From positions 1 through 64,000 of the forward strand of contig QXCR01000060.1 of assembly GCA_004380135.1 (NCBI GenBank): DNA of 64,000 nt. The letters are read 5' to 3'. This document shows, piece by piece, positions 1 to 11,526 of this stretch (positions are counted from its first letter, which is position 1; each line of letters begins with the position of its first letter). The translations under genes were made by a program, and so were the position numbers. This stretch comes from Stemphylium vesicarium (Eukaryota; Ascomycota; Dothideomycetes; Pleosporales; Pleosporaceae). Under the pieces are notes generated by a model. It had not been told where the DNA came from. It saw nothing but the letters and a program-made list of their open reading frames with translations, and ran no database searches.

Positions 1-1136
1 CACCTCCTCCTCTCTCTGGGTAAGCTTTCTTGAGTTGGGTTGGCAATCGCGTCGGGCAGGTACACCAGCACGTCGGCGGCGGATCGTTCGTTCAGACACG
101 CTATAGATAGCAGCAGCATTGCGATTACTCTGTATTTGATGAGAATTAATAGAAGAGATAGCAAGCTGAACGTCTGCTTCATTTGGAGCTGATAGAGTAG
201 CGCTGCGTTGTGCCATCGTACATTGAGATAGGAGAGGTGCGCAAAGTTGGTGGGGTGCGGCGCTCGCTTGTACGCGGCGCTCGCTTGTAAACCATGTTAC
301 ATAACCACGGTTCGAACCAATGCTACATGGGATGTGCTACGTGGCGCCAGTGTGCGCCGAAAAACCACGCGCATATGGGACTCGAGCTACCATGTGAACA
401 GCCGCATCAAGACAGGGATTGAATTCTTGGTCTCTTAGGTGGAGTTGTTGCAATTTACTCGTCGTTCATACCCGTGGTGAGTTTATCATCGACTGCAGTC
501 GGCCACGCCAGTCGTGGTCTACAGGCCCTGTTAATGTAAAGCAAGACAGTCCGCACGACACCTTCAATCTGCTTTCGGTTGTAAATGCTGTGATGTAATC
601 AAGATAGTGGTGGTTCTTCGAGGATGCTGGGATGATCGCGTAGCGCGGTAAGTTGAAGCGAGCCGAGGAGCGGGCCGGGGGAATAAACCTCGTACGTCAT
701 AGACTAGGCGTTCTGGAACAGCGAAGGAACAGGCATTCACATCCGCCGCATTCCCCACGAATACTACACATCTATTACCACTCCCCTCTTATGGATTCGC
801 AGTCTGTTCGTCCGGTAGCTCTTGCCAGGAGTACCTACTACTCCTGCGTCTATTCCAGCCCGAAGCATGCAGATCATGGAAAGAGCAATCTATCAACTAT
901 TGAGGTTCAAAGAAGTATGGCGTACTCACGACACCACCCAGTCTCCAATTCCAGCCTGCGAAAGCCATTCGAATTTCCTTTCTCTTAGTCGCTTTTGTGA
1001 CGCCACGCTCGATCGCCGCTCCCGCGATTTACCCTATACACATCGTTTGAAATTACTGCAATGATATTTTATCACAAGCTACGTACGTTTAAGATGAATC
1101 ACAAACGAAATTATTAATTAGACTAACATCTCTCAT
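1..1136. other. Gene-free left edge
   Basis: No convincing coding region was found. The short ORFs here have no recognisable domain and no splice pattern joining them. A 16-bp sequence (GCGGCGCTCGCTTGTA) occurs twice in tandem with a 17-bp period at 257-272 and 274-289. The right end is the 3' flank of the membrane-protein gene that follows. Confidence 0.5.
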
Positions 1137-2563
1137 TCAGATTTGCTCATAGTATACGTTGGTCTCGTTCTTGACTTGGATGCCATGATTCCTTCCGGCG
1201 TCTCGGTTGCCATTGGGTACCTCGTCCACGCAGCTGGTAATGACGGTGTTGTGATTACCAGCGCGCTCTGGGTAAGACTCAAAGTCCATGTCGCCGGACG
1301 TCCTGCGCTCGGGCTGTGCAAGCTCGCGTTGCGAACTATCATCGTCGATTTCCTTTGTCCGAGGGGTGTTCCGGAGTTTGATACCCTTGCTGCCAGTGAA
1401 GCCGCTGAAGGAGCTGGGATCGGTTGAGCCGGTTTTGGAGCCGTATGCGGGGCCGTAAAATACCCTGAGGAAGACGGGTCTTGTTATGGGGAGACAAGCT
1501 TTACAGGGGTAGGTTAGCATCAAGATTGAAAATGTTATTTGGATGAGGTTGGAGTTACTCACATGAGATGATGGCCAAGTAGGCTTCTGTGCCGGCCCAG
1601 ATAGCAACGCCTCTAATGTCCCTCGCCATCTCTGTCGTCTTGGAATCGAAACTGATTGCTACGACAAGGACCACGATCGACGCAGCGCAGACGCTAAAGA
1701 AAGAGTCAGTTGATTCGGCACCGCAAACACAAAGAGAAGAAGGACATACACGATACCAAACATGAACATACCAACAACAGCAATCTTCTGCCCTATACGA
1801 AGCTGCAGGTTCTTGACCTGAAAAACAGGCAGCGACAGGACCGCAATTTCCAGCATGAGATGAACCAAAGTGGTGCCAAACATGAACTTCCCGGGGTCGA
1901 CTTTGCAGACGGCGTCCTTGATGTTGAGGTCCCAGTAAGCTTCGACTGGAATACAGTGAAATATGGTCATGAAAGTCCGGATAGTGACCCAGATCAAAGT
2001 GCTAGCCACGAGGATGTAGATTCCGAGCCGGATGTTGGAGACACTGAAGAGGCGCCAATAGAAGCCGAGGATAGCGAGCTTAGAGAATCCAAGCGATAAT
2101 GCGTATAAGAGCTCGGCCATGAAAAGTCCGAACCGAGCATACTCGTCGACTTCTTCGGCTGGTAATGGAATGTCCGCCTTCACATGACCTAGTCCTCTTG
2201 CAATCGCCCCTATAGAGATATGATTAGTATGATGATATGTTGTTCGTTGAGAAAGGGGTAGGCTCCCAATTCTCGGAAGCATTATAAACTTACAGTATAG
2301 TGTAAACCCACAATACAGAGCAGCAACGATCTGATTAATACGACTATCAGCGGACTGAGCATGATGGGATAGAGGAAAACGTTTAGTCGTCGAACAACGA
2401 CAGGGGCAACACCCACCCAAGCAAGCATAGCAAAGTAGTCATCCCACCACAAAGCGACGTTCGTCATCCGGCGAGAGATCAAGCGACAGACGACGAGAAG
2501 TGTAGCGATGGAGAACGTGATGATCATAGCGCTCATCACGCCAGCGTCCGGGGCGTAGCCCAT
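1137..2563 (-). CDS. Fungal rhodopsin-domain integral membrane protein
   Basis: Five exons are inferred: 2417-2563, 2294-2330, 1750-2209, 1563-1693 and 1137-1498, giving 378 aa with all phases consistent. The start is the ATG at 2563; no in-frame ATG lies just upstream. The protein has several hydrophobic segments and the layout of the fungal rhodopsin-domain (PTH11-related) family. That layout is an early WWDDYFAMLAW segment, a membrane-proximal GLG motif after the second helix, KLAILGFYWRLF in a middle helix, and the family-typical segment AIWAGTEAYLAIISSCLPITRP before a long polar cytoplasmic tail of about 115 residues. The tail is rich in Ser, Thr and Arg. Members sit in the plasma membrane; most have unknown ligands and a few act in host or surface sensing. 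The family call is strong; the role is unknown. Confidence 0.8.
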
Positions 2564-5250
2564 CGCGGCGGTATTATCGGCTGTCGATGATGATTAAACC
2601 GACGAACAAGTCCGAGAATGGGGAATAGGAACGCGAATTACAGTTGCTAATATTCGCAGGCAAACACCAAAAAAAAAAACAAAAAACAAAATGCAACAGC
2701 AGGGAAGACAGTCCTGCGGGGAAGATGGCGTGCCTATAAGCCTGAGCGAGACCAGCCAAGGTTCGCAGTGTCTAATTGCAGAAAGAGAAAAAAGGAAGCG
2801 AACAAGCCAAGGGTAAAAAGGGACAAAAGAAGGGAACACCCATTGTACAAAAGCGGCTCGAGCTGACCCTGCAGCAAGTCAAACCAAAGCTTCGGGCCGC
2901 CTTCTTTTGACGAAGGGACAGGCATCTTCTGACATCAGTCGCTTCTGATCCGACAGGTCCCAACCCCAAAGAGACAGACCTGATCCCGCCCTCGACGACA
3001 AGCTCCAGTCTGGGTCATGGATTGCTTTCGCTATGCGCGACACGCAAGCCCCTCACCCTCTGCGTCCGCTCACCCGTGTTTAGACTTTGAGGCCTGTCGT
3101 TCCCCGTGTCGATGAAACTTTGACGGCCCGATTCCGTTTTGATAACGTGCCCGGCTCCGCAATCGATCAAGCGGTTTGGTGGGTCGAAGTGCGAGTTAGG
3201 GGGGAGGGCTGAAGAGTCGCGATTGTGGTTGTTCGTTAAGCGCGTTATCAACCTCACTGCGGGCATGTTGATCACATTGTAGGTTTGCTGATAGGGAATT
3301 TTGTTGTATGGGGTTTGGTGTTGACGAGGTATTGGCGCACCACGTGCGATGGGTGTGCACGAACGTCATTGTGCATGAGCGATAGAGGATAGCAAGAGGG
3401 CTTCTGTGCAAGGCTTGCTACAGCTGTGGGTTGAGCTGCCAAGTCACACATCATCCATGTCTCGCTCTGGGATTTCCAGTTGACCCCTCCCGGCCGCTGT
3501 CTGCCACGTTTTCTCAGCCACATCCGTACCCGCGCCACCTGCTGCAACTACTTGCTTGCATGTGACGAACTACGCGGGAGTTGCTCGGCCGCTCCCTCCA
3601 ACCTGGCCTGGATTTGCCTGTCGCGAGTATACTTCCGGCGTGGTTCGCAGCAGAAAAAGCTTTTCAACTCCCTCCTCGCCTCGTGAAAGTTATCAAGCTG
3701 CATCCCCTAGCCAAGCAACATCCCTTCAAGGCGATCACGTCAAATGCTGACAGGCGAGGATGAAGCCTGCACGTATTCGGGCATCAACATCTCAACAGTT
3801 CGCCCTGAGTCATGACCCCAGGTCCCCTCGCAGCGGTTCCGAAGCCTCATCCAGAAGAAGCCCGTCCGCTACCTCCTTGTCCCTGCTCAAAGTAAAACGC
3901 CTTTACCGAGAGAATACCTCCGCAATGTCCTGAACGACGTCGGGAGCTTGCTCCCGAACAAGAATGAGAAATTAAGGTTACCGGAATTACCCCGGATAGT
4001 TGTCGATCATGCAACAGTTCCCCAGAATCGAGGCGGCACAATCGGCTTTCTGCATGTGACGCTGCCTGGCTTTGGTGTAGCTCGCCTTGGTTTCTTGTTG
4101 ATCGTTATCTCGCGTCTTGAGTTTGTAACGTAAGGAAGCAACGATACATGGAGATGCGAGGCGGTTGGCTAGTTACACCGCTAGTTTAGCTTAATGGGGT
4201 TGACTCGCTAAGCTAAGGGACTGCGCATCTAGCGTACATGCTCCGACGATCAATATTGAAAATATACGAAATATAAATTAATGTCGAATCAAGCGCATTG
4301 ATTCTTGGTGCAGGGAAGAGCGTTGTTGAGAATGTTTTTCTTTACGTATCAACTACCGCTACCTGCACGAACAACAGTCACACTGATCTTCCTCCAAGTC
4401 GTCGCATGGGCATGGGAACCAACAACGGTCATTATCACATGGATTTTGATTGATCATGTTGGTTGAAAACTTTGTAGTGGATGCGACTTATTTTCCCTCT
4501 TGGTCGATAATTTTTGTACAGGGCGTTCAACTATTACTAGGTATCGCGTCAGGCTATGCGTCATCGAACAGCTATGACTTACTTCCTCACTGTTAAAGGC
4601 ACCAGAGACTTCTGGATTCGGGGATTAGTCTTGGAATGAAAGTATGGAAAGTAGAGCTTGGAAGACTAAATGCGAAATTCGGCGGCATGGGTATCACGTC
4701 TAGGAAGAGACCAGCTTTATTCACTGCAAAATGAGGCAGCCTATACGTTGTATGATACTTTACCCTCCACATCGCTTCTAGACGTGGAAACAGCGCGCTT
4801 TGAACAACGAGGAGATTGCGTTGGGAAACGAAGGGGTTTCAAACGGCGTCTGATTTCGCAAAAAATAGAATCACTCCATTTGCGCAACTGAACAGAGAGG
4901 TTTGTGGGAGGGCGATTCATGAATGTGGGGCCGCTTGGAGATTTGGGGATGATTATAGGGAGTGGTTGTTGGTAGTGTAGAAAACAATGCTTAGATGGAG
5001 GGGAGGGGAACGATCCGATGAACTGTCGGGAACCGCGGAGTACGCGGATTTGAAAAGATTCGTCTAGCCGATGATCAAAAAATAACATTGTTAAATGAAT
5101 GTGATGCTACTTCTATACACGTGTCTGGTCGGTTCAGAATGAGCGAATATCGCGTTTGCGAATCAAGATAGATACGATGAAACCGCAGCAAGCTCGGAGA
5201 GCCGGTGCGCGTTACGTCAGCGGTAGATGAATCCTTATTCAGAATGCTCC
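2564..5250. other. 2.7-kb intergenic region
   Basis: Nothing here can be supported as a gene. The only ORFs are under 120 codons and overlap on both strands without recognisable domains. An A-rich tract lies near 2670-2690, upstream of the membrane-protein gene. The right end is the 3' flank of the disrupted cellulase gene. No repeats or tRNA were recognised. Confidence 0.5.
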
Positions 5251-6491
5251 TCAAGAAGGCTGCGCAAAGGTGCTTCCAATCGGGCCAAACTTGATGTTGG
5301 AGAAGACGACCTGAGCATTTGGGTTGGAGCTCTCCACATCGGCGGGCACACCGCTGGTGACATCGCATTCACCACGCGCGATACCAGGCTTCTCGGGATC
5401 CGCATCAGTAGGGTAACTACTGTCAAGCCAGAGCATGTTGGCGTAGTGGTCATCCCAAAGCGACATCACGAGCACCATGCCCATGGCCATACCCTTACCC
5501 ATGGAGTCCATGCCGCCGAATTCATTGAAGGGGTAGATCTCCTCTTGGAATACTTCCTTTTGCGTGTTACACCACTCTTGTGTAATAGAGTTACCCGTCT
5601 GGAAAGCTGTTAGCGTGTATCATGGTCTTGTGTCAATGTAGGTGACTAACCATTCCTGGGATTGTGGGCTCAGGGTTGGCGAAGACTTGGCCGTTCTGGA
5701 CGTAAAAACGCTTGAGCTCTGTGAGCTTGTTGCCAGATCCAAGGAACTGTGTCACCACAGTCATCTTCTTAGATGTATCCACTGTCTTCCCCTTACCGTA
5801 AAAGTCTCGCACACCAACACGGTATGGGTTGAAGTCGCATCCGTTCGCATCGCATGTACCAGCGTAGCGGTCGAGGGAGTAAGTGCCTCCGCATCCGTCG
5901 TCTTCGCAAACCGAGTAGCCCTCGGGTTGGCATGAGTGAGGTGTGAGAGCGGTAGACACGGAGTTCGCCTCCCAAACATCCATCTCGGCGCTAGATTATG
6001 TCAGCCATGTTCACAGGCCAAGAGGAAGGCGCTCACCAGCATGCACCCTTCTTACCGATACCGGCATTGGGATCAGAGTCTGAGGCTTGCCAGCCTTCGG
6101 CGTTGGCTTTGCCATCAATGTACTTGAGATCTCGAGCACATTGAGCATCGCAATACCCTGTAGAAGATTAGGTTTGGGAAGATACCACCGATCGCCATAA
6201 CTCACCGGTTCCGTACTTGGCACCAGGAGTTCCCTGACCCTTCTGGGGCATGGAAACAAAGTACAGTGCGCCGTTGAGACCACAGGGCAGCTGCGAAAGA
6301 TCGACGTCGAACGTGAATTCGTTCCCGATGAGTTGGAACATCTGAGATGAAGAAATTCAAGATCAGTGAATTATTCTCGCGCCAAGTCTATCAAATTAGC
6401 ATACCTCGTAGTTATTCGCGTCCTTCATGAGGTAGGTACGCGATCCAATGTTGGTAGAGTATTGACCCTTGGTGATGAACTTTAGGGTGAG

Positions 6492-6496
6492 GGAGT
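6492..6496. repeat. Target-site duplication, left copy
   Basis: GGAGT directly abuts the TGTC end of the left LTR. The same five bases follow the other LTR at 11698-11702. A 5-bp duplication is usual for Copia integrase. Removing one copy rejoins the GH7 codons in frame. Confidence 0.93.
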
Positions 6497-6667
6497 TGTC
6501 AAGCGTCAAGGTTGGGGAGAATCATCTAGTATTAGGCTATGGGAGAGAGAGGCCTATATACTGAATGGAGCACGCACTAGTCCTAATGGGGAAGTGCGTG
6601 AGAGCAAACATGCGGTGGAACCTGGGGCAAACAGTACCGGCCCGTGCGGGAGACCCCACGGCCGACA
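6497..6667 (-). repeat. 3' LTR of the Copia element
   Basis: This 171-bp copy is identical by eye to 11527-11697. In the element's orientation it is the 3' LTR and would supply the polyadenylation region. The inner edge meets a purine tract. Confidence 0.95.
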
Positions 6668-6677
6668 CACCCCCCTG
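6668..6677 (-). other. Polypurine tract of the Copia element
   Basis: On the minus strand the ten bases before the 3' LTR read CAGGGGGGTG. Its position and purine richness suit the plus-strand primer of reverse transcription. Confidence 0.75.
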
Positions 6678-6755
6678 AACCAGGTGGAATGCCACATGAG
6701 TGAATGAAATGTATAAGAAATTGTATTGGAGCGTTCGTTGGAGCAGCGCGAGCCG

Positions 6756-9700
6756 CTACATACGAGGTACGCGCACCATGTTGATGAGGGTGAGAAACTT
6801 GGCGTGTTCGAAGCGGTCGAGCGGCTTAGTGAGGCCGTCGGCGGGCATCTCCACACCGGGGAGATGCTCGAGGTTGAGGTTGCCGTCCTTGTACTGCTGC
6901 TTGGTGTACTTGAAGTACGCGTCGATGTGTTTTGTACGCTCGTGATGGCCGTCCTTGCGGATCATATTGAGAGCTGGCTGGTTGTCGGTGTAGAGGATGA
7001 AGGGCTTGAGGTCTGTGCCGACGTAGCCGACCTGAGAGAGTAGGCGTCGCACCCAATGGATTTCTTTGGCGGCATACGTCATGGCAATGTACTCTGACTC
7101 TGTGGATGAGAGGGTGACGAGGCGCTGGCGATACGACTTGTACGAGGCGACTCCGCCGGCCATCGTGATGACGTAGCCGGAGGAGGATTTGCGCTCGTTG
7201 TTGTCGCTGTGGGCGGAGTCGCTATAGGCCTTGAGGCCTATTGTGTGAGTAGGGTCATCCATATTGGCGTCTTTGCGATCTCCCTGATACCTGATGCCGA
7301 GGGTTGCCGTACCTTTGTAGTAACGCAGCATGTGCTTCAGTAGTGATAGTTGCTCCTCTGTAGGATTGTTTGCAAAGCGTGCCATAAAGTTTACATGCCA
7401 TGATAGGTCACAGCGGATGATGGAGGTGGGATATAGTAGCTTCGCGACAAGCGACTGGTACTGGTTAGTGAGGTTGTCGTCAGCCTTATCTTCACGTTTG
7501 GTGAGGTTGAGTGCCGTCTTTGGGAGTGGGTTGTCTGCCTTTGGAGCGTCTGTGAGATGATACTCTTCGACGAGGCGATCAACGTAGCTATCCATCGTCA
7601 TGGAGAGAGAGCGGTTGGGGCGGTCCCGCAGGATCCGAATTCCCAAGTAGAAACCAACGGGACCAAGGTCACGGGCCTTATAGCGGCGGAGTAGCTTTGT
7701 CCTAAGGTCGTTCATTGAAGCCGTGTCACGTGTGATAAGGATGAGGTCGTCCACGTACACGACGATGATGGCCTTTGTCGATAGCTTGACGAAGACGCAA
7801 GGATCGGCTTCAATTGGCTCGAAACCGAGCTCCTTTAGCGAGTCCTTAAGGTCGTTATACCATAAAAGTGCGGACTGGCGGAGGCCGTACATGCCGCGGT
7901 TGAGCCGGACGATATTCCTGAAGCCTGCGCAGCCTGCGGGGAGACGGAGTAGCACGACGTCCTCGTCGGAGAGGAAGGAGTTGAGGTAGGCCGTGATCAT
8001 ATCGATCTGTTCGCACTCTAGGTCGAAGTAAGCGACGAGGGCGAGTAGGATCCGGAGAGTGGAAGTTCGGACGACGTAGGAGTAAACCTCGCGGTACCAA
8101 ATCGATTCTTGCTGCTTGTTGCCGCAAGCCACCATCCGAGCCTTATCCTTCACGTGATATCCTTGAGCGTCGCCTTTGTATGCCCATACCCATTGAGCTG
8201 GGATGACCTCATGCTTAGCGATCTCCTCTGCCGTAGCAGGGCGCCAAGTGCCGTTGGCGATGAGAGCGGTGTACTCATCGTCCATGGCGAGTTGTAGGTC
8301 ATCGCGTCGAGGGTGGACCTTGAACTGGCGGTAGTTGCGAGGTTCTGGTGGAAGTTCTGAAAGCTTTGAGCCGACTGTTGGCTTAATGAGAGCCATAGCG
8401 AAGCAGCGATCAAAAGTAGAGGAGGTGAAGTGTACACGTGGCCGGCGATTGCGAGGGCCTTGTACAATGTGGGCGGGGTCCAGGTCAGCGTTGATCTCAT
8501 GTCGACGTGCTGCCATGTTGTTTCCACGCTTTGGCTGAGGAGGTGGAGCTGGTGCTCCATCATCATCCTCAAAACCATCGAAGCCGTTTCCGCCACCAGC
8601 TCGAGGGAGCTGGTGATCGTCCGGGTCGTCGTCGTCCTCTTGCTGAGGAGCAGTCGGAGTCGCGGCGCCGGCGAGGCGGTTGACGAGGGACTTGAATGGG
8701 AGAACCTTCGGTGATTGCGAGGGCTCAATTGTGGGTGAAGTAGGGGGAGTTGATGGTGATGAGTAGCTATTAAAACGCACGGAGGCGGTGGTGATGATCT
8801 CATCAGTCTCTGGGATCCACATCAGGTAGATGTTCTCGCCGGCCATACCGACGAGGTGACCTTTCTTGGCGCGAGGCGCAAACTTGTCACCTGTGACACG
8901 CTTCTGAGAGGGTATATGGGCGTAGCCAATGTGTCCGAAAGCGTGCATCTTTGCCACGTTTGGTACTGGGTTGGGGTAGCCGATAGAGCGATTCCAGCAC
9001 TCCAAAGGAGTGATCTTTCCTGGAAGATTGCTATTGGAGATGAGGTTGTGCACACGGGCCATGAACTTTGCTGCGTACGGCCAAAGCTTTGGTGGAAGCT
9101 TGGCTGCGATGAGAGCAGCGCGAGTTCGATCCTCTGTGATACCGTTGGCTCGTTCAGCGATACTATTGCGCGTAGCATCGTATGGCGGTGACTTCACCAC
9201 TTCAATGCCGTTGCTGTTGAAGTAGAGCTCGTTTTCTGCCTTGAGGAACTCGCGAGCGTTGTCGGTATGTATGATGACGATAGTGAGGCCTTTGACCTTC
9301 ATAGCTTTGCACCAGATGACGAGCCTATTGCCGAGTACAGCGCGGCTGTCTGATGTGAATAGCCACTGTCGACGGGACTTGCCGTCCGTGATGAGCATGA
9401 AGTATTTCTCTCCATCTATGCCAGGTGTCGCGATAGGACCGACGATATCAACATGGACCTTGCCAAGAGCTGTAATTGGTGGAGTTTGTGGAATACGAGA
9501 GATGTTTCGCTTTGACTTGGAGAGGCCGCATGGCTCGCAATTAGTGACGGTAGACGTGGTGAGTTTCATACCGTGTACGACTTTAGCGGTGTCCTTGATT
9601 GCTTCAATCCCAGCGTGTCCCATGATATGATGCCAGTCGGATGCGGGCCGTGAGGATGAGGGCTCATCGGCGGTGCTTTGGTAGCAATGGAGAGAGGCGT

Positions 9701-10484
9701 AGGAGAGAGCGGCCGGTGCCTGTGAGGGGTTTGTGACTACGAGAAAGTTGGGTATACTGTCAATCTCTGGTAAGTATGCGAGCTCCTCATCGGAGGCAGT
9801 GTACAACTTGTCCTTGCCTGAGTGATACCACACTCCCGCACGCTTGAATGGAGCTTGCGAGATAACGTTAGTAGCGAAATTAGGGCAGTGTAGGACGTTA
9901 TTAAGCTTAATCTTTTCGGTAGTACCGTCCGCCTTAACGACTTCGAGGCGTACAGTTCCCACGCCTTTAGCGGAGGTTGAGCCTGTAGAGCCATGTACGC
10001 CATGGTCGTTAGCGTTTGGTGTGTACGTGTGAAACTTTGATCGATCGTTAAAGACGTGTCGGTTGGCGGCGGTGTCGTAGCAGTACCGCTTTCGATAGTC
10101 GTGATTGGTGATGGCCTTCTTGAGGAGATCTGGAGACACGAAGCTGGCGACGGTGATGTAGCTGTGGGCTTCGTATGGATCGTCGTAGTCGTTATTGTTT
10201 GAGGCCACAGTGACGTTTGTACGAGTCGCCGCTGCCTCTGCTGCCTTCTTAGCAGCATTATCCGCGCGCTTCTTCTTGACGTCATCTAGTACGAGTTCTA
10301 GGTGAGCTTTCCAGCAAAGGTCGTTGGGGCCTGGGTGATCCCTCTTACAGTAATCGCAGTAACCAACTAGCTGAGGGGTGCGCTTAGGGCAGTTGTTATT
10401 GCTGCGGCCCTTAAGGCGTGATAGAACGCGCTTCTCCTCTGCAGACTTTACAACGGAGATAAACGTCTTTACGGGCTCTACTTC
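6756..10484 (-). CDS. pol: Copia Pol polyprotein (zinc knuckle, PR, IN, RT, RNase H)
   Basis: This continues Gag in the same frame after the TAG. The first ATG inside is at 10208, but the zinc knuckle CDYCKRDHPGPNDLC is encoded upstream of it, so this part is probably expressed by readthrough rather than from its own start. In order: protease with YDTAANRHVF near residue 44 counted from that ATG; integrase with an HH..CC zinc motif (HHIMGH ... CEPCGLSK) and the acidic triad in HVDIVGP, IHTDNAREF and RNSIAERANG; reverse transcriptase with the AYLNSFL and VVYVDDLILI (YVDD) motifs; RNase H with AYSDSAHSD, LSSTESEYIA and LYTDNQPALNMI. The frame is open to 6756 without other stops or shifts, in keeping with a young element. 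Confidence 0.93.
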   Translation of the reverse strand, partial: EVEPVKTFISVVKSAEEKRVLSRLKGRSNNNCPKRTPQLVGYCDYCKRDHPGPNDLCWKAHLELVLDDVKKKRADNAAKKAAEAAATRTNVTVASNNNDYDDPYEAHSYITVASFVSPDLLKKAITNHDYRKRYCYDTAANRHVFNDRSKFHTYTPNANDHGVHGSTGSTSAKGVGTVRLEVVKADGTTEKIKLNNVLHCPNFATNVISQAPFKRAGVWYHSGKDKLYTASDEELAYLPEIDSIPNFLVVTNPSQAPAALSYASLHCYQSTADEPSSSRPASDWHHIMGHAGIEAIKDTAKVVHGMKLTTSTVTNCEPCGLSKSKRNISRIPQTPPITALGKVHVDIVGPIATPGIDGEKYFMLITDGKSRRQWLFTSDSRAVLGNRLVIWCKAMKVKGLTIVIIHTDNAREFLKAENELYFNSNGIEVVKSPPYDATRNSIAERANGITEDRTRAALIAAKLPPKLWPYAAKFMARVHNLISNSNLPGKITPLECWNRSIGYPNPVPNVAKMHAFGHIGYAHIPSQKRVTGDKFAPRAKKGHLVGMAGENIYLMWIPETDEIITTASVRFNSYSSPSTPPTSPTIEPSQSPKVLPFKSLVNRLAGAATPTAPQQEDDDDPDDHQLPRAGGGNGFDGFEDDDGAPAPPPQPKRGNNMAARRHEINADLDPAHIVQGPRNRRPRVHFTSSTFDRCFAMALIKPTVGSKLSELPPEPRNYRQFKVHPRRDDLQLAMDDEYTALIANGTWRPATAEEIAKHEVIPAQWVWAYKGDAQGYHVKDKARMVACGNKQQESIWYREVYSYVVRTSTLRILLALVAYFDLECEQIDMITAYLNSFLSDEDVVLLRLPAGCAGFRNIVRLNRGMYGLRQSALLWYNDLKDSLKELGFEPIEADPCVFVKLSTKAIIVVYVDDLILITRDTASMNDLRTKLLRRYKARDLGPVGFYLGIRILRDRPNRSLSMTMDSYVDRLVEEYHLTDAPKADNPLPKTALNLTKREDKADDNLTNQYQSLVAKLLYPTSIIRCDLSWHVNFMARFANNPTEEQLSLLKHMLRYYKGTATLGIRYQGDRKDANMDDPTHTIGLKAYSDSAHSDNNERKSSSGYVITMAGGVASYKSYRQRLVTLSSTESEYIAMTYAAKEIHWVRRLLSQVGYVGTDLKPFILYTDNQPALNMIRKDGHHERTKHIDAYFKYTKQQYKDGNLNLEHLPGVEMPADGLTKPLDRFEHAKFLTLINMVRVPRM

Positions 10485-11282
10485 CTAGTGACGTAGGTGA
10501 TCTTCGAGCGACGCGATGAGTGTGTCAATAGACCATGTGTTGCCTTGGCGGAGGTCGTTGTTGCGAGCTTCTACCCACTGTGGTAGCACACGAACTAAGC
10601 CGTGTAGAAAGTGGATGATGAGAAGGTCTTCGACGTCTCGCTCGGAGTTAGTTGCCGTAGATACTGCAGAGGGCTTTTTCCATCTAAGTGAGATGCCCTG
10701 TACCGTGATGTCATTGATAGTCTCGCGGAACTTTCCAATGTAGTTTCGGACTGATGGTTGAGACTCTGCGCGGAGGTCGATGAAGGCAGTCCACGCTAGA
10801 GCAGCATTGGCATGGTCGCCGTTGCTATTGAGCTCCTTCAAGGCCTTGTACATGTCGTGTGCGGTGGGGCAAGTGCGCACCTGCGACGCGAGTGTGTTGG
10901 CGATGGAGGAGAGTATGGTGTTTTGGAGGCGGGCGTCGCGCGCGACCCACTGGTCGAGGGCGAGCTTGTCCTCCTTGAGTAGCTGTCGGGCTTCGCTGTT
11001 GAAGGGTGCAATAGTCTTGTTTAGCTTGCCAACTCGGTCGAGGTCGGCTTGAATGGTAGTTTCGGATGTGCCTGCTGGGTGTACTGCCGTGCGCTGCAGG
11101 GCCGTGATGCGGTACTTACCCAGCGTAGGGTCGAAATCCGGGCGCGCTGCGCCGTCCAGTACGTCGACAGCGCCATCTGCAGCGGCGTAGTTGACCAGCT
11201 GCTTGACCCAGTCTTTCCAGTTTTTACCGTCGGTGGCCAAGCGGGCAGTGATGCCAGTGGAGGAGGCCGTGTTTGTTGCCAT
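10485..11282 (-). CDS. gag: Copia Gag (first part of gag-pol)
   Basis: This 265-codon ORF encodes the nucleocapsid-forming Gag of the retrotransposon. It starts with MATNTASSTG and has the Copia-type Gag core: a KNWKDWVKQLVNY segment, a central helical part around TLASQVRTCPTAHDMYKAL, and a helical stretch with DLLIIHFLHGLVRVLPQWVEARN. It ends at a TAG at 10485-10487 just after SLEDHLRH. The next ORF is in the same frame, and its first codons hold the zinc knuckle that normally ends Gag. So the TAG falls inside what would be the Gag C-terminus. Either readthrough makes the longer product, or the stop is a nonsense mutation; CAG to TAG is a C-to-T change in a CpA context. Confidence 0.9.
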   Translation of the reverse strand: MATNTASSTGITARLATDGKNWKDWVKQLVNYAAADGAVDVLDGAARPDFDPTLGKYRITALQRTAVHPAGTSETTIQADLDRVGKLNKTIAPFNSEARQLLKEDKLALDQWVARDARLQNTILSSIANTLASQVRTCPTAHDMYKALKELNSNGDHANAALAWTAFIDLRAESQPSVRNYIGKFRETINDITVQGISLRWKKPSAVSTATNSERDVEDLLIIHFLHGLVRVLPQWVEARNNDLRQGNTWSIDTLIASLEDHLRH

Positions 11283-11513
11283 CGTAGCGGGCGTTGAGGA
11301 GCGCTCCGGGTTCGATTAGGCGATTATGCTTTGCGGAGCTCGTCGTCGTCCAAGCGATCGATGAGCTACAGCTAGCAGTGGAGCGATTGCTGTCGTGGCG
11401 CGCGATTGCGACGTCACTGAGCTTCTCGCGAGGGAGGGCGATGATCGATGAGTTTGCGCGAGTCAGTCAAAATATCGTGTGTGATTTATCGTGAGCGACT
11501 ACAGGAGCGGGTG

Positions 11514-11526
11514 AGGGCTCATAACC
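11514..11526 (-). other. Primer-binding site complementary to the initiator tRNA anticodon arm
   Basis: Immediately inside the 5' LTR the minus strand reads GGTTATGAGCCCT. Its complement AGGGCTCATAACC matches the anticodon stem-loop of eukaryotic initiator tRNA-Met (anticodon CAT in the middle) rather than the tRNA 3' end. This is the arrangement known for Drosophila copia and some fungal Copia elements, where an internally cleaved tRNA half primes minus-strand DNA. The match to the host tRNA is from memory of the conserved arm, not an alignment. Confidence 0.8.

Noticed and set aside
299..330. GGTTCGAACC, resembling a tRNA B box
   Set aside because: No matching A box, acceptor stem or cloverleaf could be formed around it. 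The same holds for the CTTCGAACC near 20471.
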